The notes: generated by a model not told the origin, from the sequence alone. DNA of 6,317 nucleotides from Stenotrophomonas sp. (GCA_003248565.1 QFOV01000196.1:1-6317); one strand, 5' to 3'. Numbered from the stretch's first letter, positions 1-5,870 are shown. Numbers and translations: made by a program.

Positions 1-25
1 TCTCGGTGAATTTGCTCTTGCGCAT
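1..25 (-). CDS. IS3-family transposase OrfA, first 8 codons (partial)
   Basis: Read on the minus strand, the ATG at 25-23 opens the peptide MRKSKFTE, which then leaves the window. This is the typical beginning of OrfA of IS3-family elements (IS407/IS51-like groups), the small helix-turn-helix protein whose frame is joined to OrfB by -1 frameshifting to make the DDE transposase. A good Shine-Dalgarno, AAGGAG on the minus strand (33-38), lies 7 bases upstream of the ATG and supports this start. Only eight residues are visible, so the family call rests on this N-terminal signature and the terminus-like sequence behind it. Whether the element is intact cannot be judged. Confidence 0.72.
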
Positions 26-29
26 CAGT

Positions 30-60
30 GGTCTCCTTGGGGCTAGTTTGCCCGGAGACC
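30..60 (-). promoter_or_regulatory. Hairpin covering the IS orfA ribosome binding site
   Basis: GGTCTCC (30-36) and GGAGACC (54-60) are perfect 7-base inverted repeats. Inside them GGGC (40-43) pairs with GCCC (50-53) around a six-base loop. In the orfA message the downstream arm is GGAGACC, which contains most of the AAGGAG Shine-Dalgarno. The structure would therefore mask ribosome binding when the whole hairpin is transcribed. Similar structures at the ends of insertion sequences are known to stop outside transcription from driving transposase synthesis. The pairing is directly visible; the function here is inferred. Confidence 0.5.
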
Positions 61-98
61 TCTAAGAATGCCTGGATCAAGTTTACGGGCAGGCGACA

Positions 99-343
99 CA
101 GGCCTATCGCCCTTCAACAATGGAAAGGCACAGTCTTGCCTTCTGCCCACTCAGTTGAACGGACGTGGATGAAGATGAATCAGGGAGTTCGCGGTGCCGA
201 GTACCGAGATTCCTGAAAGCGCTGTAAGCAAATGCCGGGGCATGTCCCAATCCGCGCTAGAATTCACACTCGCAGGAAGCACGAATTACTGAACCCTGTC
301 CGAGCGGGCGCAATGCCCTCATTTTCAGGGACAGGTAACGGAC
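99..343. other. Intergenic region upstream of the helicase gene
   Basis: I find no believable gene in these 245 bases; the short reading frames across them have no ribosome binding site or recognisable product. It contains a small perfect hairpin, AAGGCA (125-130) with TGCCTT (137-142) and a six-base loop, which has no T-run and so is not a clear terminator. It also has a near-palindrome GGGGCATGTCCC (237-248) and a -10-like TAGAAT (258-263) that lacks a matching -35. TTGAAC (155-160) resembles a -35 but has no -10 at the right spacing. The helicase promoter is presumably in this stretch, possibly near TAGAAT, but it cannot be fixed from sequence alone. Confidence 0.5.
295..335 (+). promoter_or_regulatory. 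Leader inverted repeat overlapping the helicase Shine-Dalgarno
   Basis: CCTGTCC (295-301) pairs perfectly with GGACAGG (329-335). The 27-base interior holds a nested GGGC (306-309)/GCCC (315-318) hairpin. The downstream arm contains ACAGG, the best Shine-Dalgarno candidate for the ATG at 344 (8-base spacing). The folded leader would thus compete with ribosome binding. The pairing is visible, but the interior is long and the stem short, so whether it folds in the cell is uncertain. Confidence 0.3.
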
Positions 344-3300
344 ATGGCACGGGAATCCATGAGCTTAAGACCCTTTTTCAACACCAGCACGCAGGAACTG
401 GCCGCGCTATTTGATACCGCGGCGACGAAGCAGGATCTGGCAACGCTGAAGGCCTTGGCCCATGAGCTCAGGCATCGCGACCGACCGGCTGCCCAGCAGC
501 TGAAGCGCAAGCTTAATGTTTTTCTCAAAGCGCAGAAGAAGCCGACCCTGCTGCAGGCGCCAAGTATCCCAGAGGCCTACTCAACAGATATCGGTCTTGA
601 AGCGGCAATGGATGCTTCGCCGAAACTCGAGCCCGCCCAGCTCCCCCCTCCTCTCAACCAGCAGGCGCCTAAGCGTATGACGGATCCCCACATCATTGAG
701 CGCTTCAAAGGCCTGTTGGAGTATGTGCGACAGACGGCATACCTGAAGGGCAAACCAAGTCGTCAGGTGGAGCAGCACAACAGCTTCAAAGCCTACGAAC
801 ACGAGTTGCGTGGACTTCCTGGAATTCACTTTGACACCGGTACGTCGGACGACGACACCTGGCTGCGGGTAGAGCGCCTGCACGAAAGCAAGCCGCCTGC
901 CCCGCAGACGCCGCTGCTGGCTGCACTTGTCACCCAGTCCAACACCCCCGCCAAAGAACCGGGGCTGGCGTCGCATGTCTCCCGCACGCAGCTCATCACC
1001 CTTGGGATCGAAGCACCGGCCTTGGCGGAAGGCGAAAAGCCCGAGCAGACAGTGGCTGTTGCCGCGCTGTCGATCAAAGAGCAGCTGCATAGCGAACTGA
1101 AAACCTATATCACGCACGTTTGGCAGCCCTGGGCCGAGCGGGAGAAGGAAGTTCGCAAGACCATTTCGAAGTACGCAGACCTGTTTGCCAGCTACCAGAT
1201 GTTGCAGGGCAACCTCGTAGATTCCCCGCTGGAACTGGTGCTGGGTGTGGGCCTTGCCGTATGGGACCTGCCGGACGGAAAGCTGAGCTATCCGTTGATT
1301 TCACAGCTGGTGGAGCTATCCATTGACGAGCACAGCCACGCTATAGAAGTGCGCCCCCGCTCGCTGGATGCACGCCTGGAGCTGGATGTTTATACCGCGT
1401 TGGACAATCCGGGAGTGGCCGAGGTTGCTCGCCTGGGCAAGGAACACTTCAAAGCCGGCGACGGACAGGTCAACCCATTCGTACCCAGCAGCTTCGAGCC
1501 GGTCCTGAAAGCCGCCTCGTCACTACTGGACAGCAAAGGAGCGTACTGGCCATCGCACACTACGCCCGAAGATCGGCAGCTACCGAAAGCCGGCGAGCAC
1601 CTGTTGGTGACCGACACCTGGGTACTGTTTGTGCGACCACGCACGTCCAACCTGTTCGTGCAGGACCTGGAGCGCTTTGAGGCCTTGGTGGAAACGGGGG
1701 TGGATCTGGAAGCACTCTCTCCGGCCACATTGGCACTGCTCGCCGATCCATCGCAGCAGATCCGTGAGCCAGCACCGGCCAACTACCGTGGCCTGTCCAA
1801 TATCGACCGTCATGCTGGCACCTCGGCCAAGGCCAAGGATCTGTTCTTCCCGATGCCCTACAACGATGAGCAGGTGCAGATTGTGCACATGCTGGACCAT
1901 CAGGACGGCGTCGTTGTGCAGGGCCCTCCGGGTACCGGCAAGACCCACACCATCGCCAATGTCATTTCGCACTACCTGGCTTTGGGCAAGCGTGTGCTGG
2001 TCACGTCGATGAAGGATCCCGCATTGGCAGTGCTACAGGAAAAGCTGCCAGCTGAGATTCGTCCGCTGGCAATCAGCCTGCTCAGCAGTGAAGCCGACGG
2101 AATGAAGCAGTTTGAACACGCCATCCGGCATATCGCCGCTGAAGTCAGCCGCATCAACAAGCAGGAGATGCGCACGCAGATCGATCAATACGAATTGGAT
2201 ATCGACCGCCTGCATGGGCAGATCGCCAAGACCGAGTACCAGATCGGGCAGTGGGCGAAGAAGAATCTGGAGCCCATTTCGTTGGACGGCGATGCACTGC
2301 AACCGCTGGACATCGCAAAGGAGGTTGCCCTGCATCCGGTTGAAGCTGCCTGGATCTCCGACACCCTGACCATCGCAGCCGAACATCGCCCGCAGTTTGG
2401 AGATGCTGACATCGTTGCCCTGCGCAATGCGCGTATGGCCTTGGCCGAAGACCTGCCGTTGCTGCAGCAGCGCCTACCTGCGCTGGATGCGTTCCCGGAG
2501 CCAACAAAGCTGCAGCAGGTCCACTTGGACCTAGGCCGCCTGGTGGAATTGAATGCGCAGGTGAGTAGCGCCGCATTGCCCCCGTTGCGAGATGCAGAGC
2601 AGACCACGCTGGACGAGGCAATCCTGCTGCACACCCGCGTTTTCGGGCTGCGTGAGAGCCGCGAATGGGTGGATGACGTAGGCCATGACTGGCTTAAGCT
2701 ATTGGAACGGCGGATGCGTCAAGCCGATCCACAGGATGCGCTGCTCAAGCTTCTCTCCGCGATCCGCATCGAGATTCGTGATTTGCTCGCCTACCGCACG
2801 CAGTTTGTCGCGCGTCCGGTGACCGCGCCTGAGGGGCTGGCGAACAACCCAGAAGTGATCGAGGCCATTGACAACCTCGCGCAGGGCAAAAAGCCGTTTG
2901 GTTTGGCTCGCCTGTTCGGCAAGTCGGCTGAGAAGAAGCTGATCGAAAAGATCCAGCTGGTTGGAAAGGTGCCTGAAGGGGAAGGTGATTGGGCTCACGT
3001 GCTGCAGTACCTGCGCTTCCTGCAGAGCTGCAGTGCGATGGTTGTGCGCTGGGATGCTTTGGCGCTGGAGCTGGGTCTACCCAGCTTCATCACTCCGCAG
3101 GCACTGATCGTGCAAGGCAGCGATTCCCTGTTGGCATTGGATAAGCTGCAACATCTGCTGCGGGAAGAAAAAGCAGTCGCAGATCTGCTCCAGGCGCTAT
3201 TACCAACGTGGCAGGAGGCGGGTAAGAGGCCATACGACCGCGAGCATATGCAGCAAGCACTGGAGATTCTTGATAAGAATCTAACCCGCAACAGGCTGGC

Positions 3301-5245
3301 CGACACTTGGAGGGTAAAGAATCGCTTTACTGAAGCGCTGAGCGACACCAACGGAGAGATTGTTGATGCGATCGGTGCCTTCTTGAACAATCGGCTGGGC
3401 GATAGCGCAGTGCTAGAGACCGAGTTGATGGCCGAGTGGACCACACTGATGACGGAACTGCGCCGTCAGAACGGCAAACGGCCACAGTTGCAATGCGTGC
3501 AAGATGCGACCGCAAAGATTGCAGCATCCGGCGCGCCGAGTTGGGCACAGCTGCTGCGAACCGAGCAGGCAACAGCAGCACAAGACGCTCAGCTTCCCGA
3601 CAATTGGAAAGAGCTCTGGCGCTATCGTCGTCTGCTCACCTTGGTCGAATCCATGGACGGCAGGGCCGAGCTCGCAGTGTTGTCACAGCAGCGCAGTGAG
3701 CTGGAGAAAGACCTGTCCCGCCTTTATCAGAAGGCAGTAACAACACGCACTTGGCTGAAAATGGCCGAGAAAGCGACACCAATGGTTCGATCTGCGTTGG
3801 AAGCCTACCGCGTTGCGATCTCACGCATCGGCCGTGGCACCGGCGTTCGCGCGCCGCGCTACCGAAAGGATGCCCGCGATGCAGCCGCACAGGCTAGTCC
3901 CGCCATCCCGTGCTGGATCATGCCGCACTATCGGATCAGTGAATCATTGCCCGTTGCACTGGGAGAATTCGACCTGGTCATCATCGATGAGGCCTCGCAG
4001 TCCGATTTGAGCGCAATGCCAGCGCTACTGCGCGCAAAGAAAGTGTTGATCGTCGGCGATGATCAGCAGGTTTCGCCGGAAGGCGTTGGACTGGAGGAAG
4101 AGAAAATCCGAAGCCTGATGGGACAGTTCCTGGGCAAGCAGGTGGGCCTGTATCGGCCGCAGATGTCGCCGGATAAATCCATCTACGACTTGTTCAAAGT
4201 GGTATTTGCGCAAGGCCAAATCATGCTGCGCGAGCACTTCCGCTGCGTTGGTCCGATCATCGAATACTCCAAACGCGAGTTCTACAACCACGAGTTGCGG
4301 CCGTTGCGCATGCCGCTTGCCTCTGAGCGCATGGATCCACCGTTGATCGACGTGCATGTCATCGACGGGCAACGCGGCAACGGCAAGACCAATCAGGGTG
4401 AAGCGCTCTTCATTCTGGAAGAGATACGAAAGATCGTTGGCGACCAGAGCATGAGCCGCCGCACCATCGGGGTTGTGTCGCTGCTGGGCAGTGAACAAGC
4501 CCAACTGGTCTGGAGCCTCGTCGTAAAGGAGCTCGGAGAGGACGCGGTCCAGCGCCACCAGATGGCTTTCGGCGATGCCCGTACTTTCCAGGGCAAGGAG
4601 CGCGATATCGTGTTCCTGTCCATGGTTGATTCCGGCCGTGCTCAAGCCTCGTCGCAAGATATGTTCCGCCAACGCTATAACGTCGCAGCCTCACGCGCCC
4701 GCGACCGGATGTATCTGGTGCGCAGCATCACCCAGGACGAACTCAGCAAGACCGATAAGCTACGAAGCAGTCTGATACAGCACTTCCAGACCCCCTACAC
4801 CCAGAACGAAGAGGAAGTGAGCGACCTGCGCCAGTTGTGTGAGTCGCCCTTCGAGCGGGAAGTGTTTGATGCACTGGTTGAGCGCGGTTATCGCGTGCAG
4901 CCGCAGGTGAAGGTCGGCAGCTACCGCATCGATCTTGTCGTGGAGGGTGAACGGGACGCGCGTTTGGCAGTGGAGTGTGACGGCGACAGATATCACGGGC
5001 CAGACCAATGGGAGCACGATATGCGGCGTCAGCGCGTGTTGGAGCGTGCAGGTTGGCACTTCTGGCGTTGCTTCGCATCGAACTTCGTCCTTCATCGTGA
5101 GGCACTGCTCGCCGATTTGACCGACACGTTGCGCAAGCGGGGCATTGAACCTATTGGCACGCAGAACGCGGTTCGCAGCCTGCATAGCCAAAGCCGGACT
5201 TATGAGGCGTTTCCCATTGAGCCCACCGCTGCGCTCATGTCCTGA
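344..5245 (+). CDS. Giant Upf1-like SF1 helicase with C-terminal Vsr/MTES_1575-type nuclease domain
   Basis: This 1633-residue protein probably unwinds or translocates on DNA or RNA with ATP and cuts nucleic acid with its C-terminal domain. The helicase motifs are complete and in order: Q-motif NDEQ (507-510), Walker A GPPGTGKT (527-534), Ia-like VLVTSMK (551-557), Walker B DEASQ (1215-1219), motif III GDDQQ (1238-1242), IV LREHFRC (1295-1301), V TFQGKERD (1414-1421) and VI NVAASRARDR (1446-1455). DEAxQ and the motif V/VI forms place it with Upf1-like SF1 enzymes (AAA_11/AAA_12). Some 650 residues, largely helical with coiled-coil stretches near 605-650 and 1105-1140, separate motifs Ia and II. 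They include a GKKPFGLARLFGKS segment (848-861) that I recall from large bacterial proteins of this type. A PD-(D/E)xK fold follows: ESPFERE (1500-1506), RID (Asp1530), ECDGDRYH (Glu1544, Asp1546, His1551). This resembles REase_MTES_1575/DUF559, related to Vsr. The N-terminal 500 residues are unassigned. There are no signal peptide or membrane segments, so it is cytosolic. ATG 344 has ACAGG upstream; ATG 359 is a possible alternative start. The frame is intact. Helicase-nuclease architecture is confident; an anti-phage role is inferred. Confidence 0.93.
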   Translation: MARESMSLRPFFNTSTQELAALFDTAATKQDLATLKALAHELRHRDRPAAQQLKRKLNVFLKAQKKPTLLQAPSIPEAYSTDIGLEAAMDASPKLEPAQLPPPLNQQAPKRMTDPHIIERFKGLLEYVRQTAYLKGKPSRQVEQHNSFKAYEHELRGLPGIHFDTGTSDDDTWLRVERLHESKPPAPQTPLLAALVTQSNTPAKEPGLASHVSRTQLITLGIEAPALAEGEKPEQTVAVAALSIKEQLHSELKTYITHVWQPWAEREKEVRKTISKYADLFASYQMLQGNLVDSPLELVLGVGLAVWDLPDGKLSYPLISQLVELSIDEHSHAIEVRPRSLDARLELDVYTALDNPGVAEVARLGKEHFKAGDGQVNPFVPSSFEPVLKAASSLLDSKGAYWPSHTTPEDRQLPKAGEHLLVTDTWVLFVRPRTSNLFVQDLERFEALVETGVDLEALSPATLALLADPSQQIREPAPANYRGLSNIDRHAGTSAKAKDLFFPMPYNDEQVQIVHMLDHQDGVVVQGPPGTGKTHTIANVISHYLALGKRVLVTSMKDPALAVLQEKLPAEIRPLAISLLSSEADGMKQFEHAIRHIAAEVSRINKQEMRTQIDQYELDIDRLHGQIAKTEYQIGQWAKKNLEPISLDGDALQPLDIAKEVALHPVEAAWISDTLTIAAEHRPQFGDADIVALRNARMALAEDLPLLQQRLPALDAFPEPTKLQQVHLDLGRLVELNAQVSSAALPPLRDAEQTTLDEAILLHTRVFGLRESREWVDDVGHDWLKLLERRMRQADPQDALLKLLSAIRIEIRDLLAYRTQFVARPVTAPEGLANNPEVIEAIDNLAQGKKPFGLARLFGKSAEKKLIEKIQLVGKVPEGEGDWAHVLQYLRFLQSCSAMVVRWDALALELGLPSFITPQALIVQGSDSLLALDKLQHLLREEKAVADLLQALLPTWQEAGKRPYDREHMQQALEILDKNLTRNRLADTWRVKNRFTEALSDTNGEIVDAIGAFLNNRLGDSAVLETELMAEWTTLMTELRRQNGKRPQLQCVQDATAKIAASGAPSWAQLLRTEQATAAQDAQLPDNWKELWRYRRLLTLVESMDGRAELAVLSQQRSELEKDLSRLYQKAVTTRTWLKMAEKATPMVRSALEAYRVAISRIGRGTGVRAPRYRKDARDAAAQASPAIPCWIMPHYRISESLPVALGEFDLVIIDEASQSDLSAMPALLRAKKVLIVGDDQQVSPEGVGLEEEKIRSLMGQFLGKQVGLYRPQMSPDKSIYDLFKVVFAQGQIMLREHFRCVGPIIEYSKREFYNHELRPLRMPLASERMDPPLIDVHVIDGQRGNGKTNQGEALFILEEIRKIVGDQSMSRRTIGVVSLLGSEQAQLVWSLVVKELGEDAVQRHQMAFGDARTFQGKERDIVFLSMVDSGRAQASSQDMFRQRYNVAASRARDRMYLVRSITQDELSKTDKLRSSLIQHFQTPYTQNEEEVSDLRQLCESPFEREVFDALVERGYRVQPQVKVGSYRIDLVVEGERDARLAVECDGDRYHGPDQWEHDMRRQRVLERAGWHFWRCFASNFVLHREALLADLTDTLRKRGIEPIGTQNAVRSLHSQSRTYEAFPIEPTAALMS

Positions 5246-5417
5246 CCAAGCGGCCGACGGGGTTTTGATTATGAACTCATTCAGTTAGCTGCGCCGCTGG
5301 CGAGAGTTCCCGCAACATTGACCGAGAGGAGCAACGACCAGCTCCCACTGTTGTGCCAAGAACCTGGGACGCTTTGGCGTTGCTTGCAGGCAGGCGGCTC
5401 GCGAAGTGCCCCAAGCA
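5246..5417. other. Intergenic spacer after the helicase gene
   Basis: I see no gene, RNA or clear terminator here. The GGGGTTTTG just after the stop codon (about 5259-5267) has a short T-run, but no adequate stem precedes it. The nonamer GTTGCTTGC at 5379-5387 recurs at 5485-5493 in the repeat block, too short to interpret. The stretch leads into the hairpin-rich block that starts near 5418. Confidence 0.5.
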
Positions 5418-5527
5418 CCCTCACCCGCCCTTCGGGCTCCCTCCCCCGCAAGCGGGAGAGGGGGCGGCGCTGGGGTTCTGCGGTGTTGCTTGCGGCCTGG
5501 CATGGCCGGGTGCCGCAGCAGCCTGCT

Positions 5528-5558
5528 CCCTCCCTTTGGCCGCAGGCCAAGGGGAGGG
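5528..5558. repeat. 14-bp perfect hairpin with GCA loop
   Basis: CCCTCCCTTTGGCC (5528-5541) pairs with GGCCAAGGGGAGGG (5545-5558) around the three-base loop GCA. All 14 positions pair, with one T-G wobble. It is the strongest stem in the window and would fold in RNA from either strand. It sits about 280 bases downstream of the helicase stop, and no T-run follows, so it looks more like a repetitive extragenic palindrome or an mRNA 3'-end stabiliser than a terminator. Confidence 0.8.
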
Positions 5559-5569
5559 TTGGGGAGGGG
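5551..5569 (+). other. G-quadruplex motif, four G-runs with 1-2-1 loops
   Basis: Runs GGGG (5551-5554), GGG (5556-5558), GGGG (5561-5564) and GGGG (5566-5569) are separated by loops A, TT and A. Four runs of at least three guanines with loops of one or two bases is the most stable kind of predicted quadruplex. The first two runs are also the 3' arm of the hairpin at 5528-5558, so hairpin and quadruplex are mutually exclusive folds. The motif is directly seen; formation in the cell is not shown. Confidence 0.65.
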
Positions 5570-5574
5570 TGCTC

Positions 5575-5603
5575 TGGCTTTGGCTTTGGCTTTGGCTTTG
5601 GCT
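5575..5603. repeat. TGGCTT hexamer tandem array, about 4.8 copies
   Basis: TGGCTT occurs four times in perfect head-to-tail order from 5575 to 5598 and is followed by a partial unit, TGGCT (5599-5603). The array is non-coding and lies in the repeat block just after the G-quadruplex motif. Short tandem arrays like this can change copy number by replication slippage, so it may be a strain-variable locus. The units are identical and contiguous, which separates it from a CRISPR. Confidence 0.9.
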
Positions 5604-5664
5604 CTCCCGTCGCTTCGGCTTGTCTTCCCGCAACTGAGGCAAGGTCAAAAGCGCCCCCTTCCGC

Positions 5665-5682
5665 CCCCCGCCTTCGCGGGGG
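5665..5682. repeat. GC-rich hairpin with CTTC loop
   Basis: CCCCCGC (5665-5671) pairs with GCGGGGG (5676-5682), seven perfect G-C pairs closing a CTTC tetraloop. It belongs to the extragenic palindrome block. No T-run follows on either strand. Confidence 0.75.
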
Positions 5683-5697
5683 CAGGCTCTTCGGGCA

Positions 5698-5721
5698 CCT
5701 TCCCCCGCTGGCGGGGGAAGG
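5698..5721. repeat. 10-bp hairpin with CTGG loop
   Basis: CCTTCCCCCG (5698-5707) pairs perfectly with CGGGGGAAGG (5712-5721), leaving a four-base CTGG loop. It is the last strong palindrome before the lyase leader and could protect or terminate transcripts arriving from the left, but it lacks a T-run. Confidence 0.75.
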
Positions 5722-5848
5722 GACAGCCCGCGCTTGGATGCCTTGCTGAGTCTTTCTCCCCACCCGCCAAACCCCGCAAACCACAACAAAACCTATCGGG
5801 TGAATGTCGGGGAATACACTTTTTCAGCGTTCCGATTCGCGCAGACTG

Positions 5849-5865
5849 CCTCTCAAAGTGAGGGG
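5849..5865 (+). promoter_or_regulatory. Small hairpin overlapping the lyase Shine-Dalgarno
   Basis: CCTCTCA (5849-5855) pairs with TGAGGGG (5859-5865) around an AAG loop, seven pairs including one T-G. The downstream arm is the body of the AGGGGA Shine-Dalgarno (5861-5866) of the ATG at 5871. A three-base loop is tight, so the structure is possible rather than certain. Further upstream, TACACT (5815-5820) could be a -10 but has no clear -35. Confidence 0.3.
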
Positions 5866-5870
5866 AAGCC

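Larger units (their letters stand above)
1..98 (-). mobile_element. Left terminal part of an IS3-family insertion sequence
   Basis: The OrfA start, its ribosome binding site and about 70 further bases form what looks like the 5' (IRL) end of an IS3-family element transcribed leftwards. Read on the minus strand, the probable terminal inverted repeat begins TGTCGCCTGCCC at position 98. IS3 elements end in 5'-TG...CA-3', and the spacing of about 70 bases from tip to OrfA start is usual. Because the bases just outside are also CA (99-100), the exact tip could be 98 or 100. The other end and the target-site duplication are outside the window, so the boundary is an inference from one side only. Confidence 0.6.
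5418..5721. repeat. Mosaic of extragenic palindromes (Xanthomonadaceae style)
   Basis: This block of about 300 bases contains at least five separate hairpins built from C-runs facing G-runs. They are GCCC/GGGC with a TTC loop at 5427-5437, CCCGC/GCGGG arms at 5445-5456, TGCGGC/GCCGCA at 5491-5517, a 14-pair stem at 5528-5558, and two strong stems at 5665-5682 and 5698-5721. A hexamer tandem array and a G-quadruplex motif also lie inside. Such short high-GC palindromes are dispersed between genes in Xanthomonas, Xylella and Stenotrophomonas genomes. Plausible roles are mRNA end protection, transcription attenuation or relics of REP/RAYT-type spread. None has the T-run of a textbook intrinsic terminator. 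The copy number in the genome cannot be seen from here. Confidence 0.7.

Noticed and set aside
155..183. Sigma-70 promoter using TTGAAC at 155-160
   Set aside because: At 16-18 base spacing the sequences are GAATCA, AATCAG and ATCAGG, none an acceptable -10.
28..414. Short plus-strand open frames at 28-216 and 232-414
   Set aside because: No Shine-Dalgarno, no recognisable sequence; the first runs through the IS terminus and the second overlaps the start of the helicase gene.
4025..4672. 215-codon minus-strand frame inside the helicase gene (and other antisense frames of 120-178 codons)
   Set aside because: It lies opposite the strongly conserved helicase motifs III-V, which explain the coding constraint; it looks like a GC-rich antisense shadow with no start signal.
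5246..5275. Intrinsic terminator right after the helicase stop codon
   Set aside because: A short TTTT is present but no stem of useful length precedes it.
5575..5603. CRISPR-like array
   Set aside because: The units are six bases long and contiguous, without spacers; this is a simple tandem repeat.
5281..5861. Several overlapping open frames of 70-170 codons on both strands across the repeat block
   Set aside because: They translate hairpins and the hexamer array into low-complexity peptides (for example alternating Leu-Ala, Gly-Phe or Trp-Leu), have no ribosome binding site and overlap in all frames; GC-rich repeats simply lack stop codons.
344..5870. Helicase and lyase as one operon
   Set aside because: The 625-base gap full of strong hairpins, the separate good ribosome binding site of the lyase and the unrelated functions make co-transcription unlikely to be meaningful.
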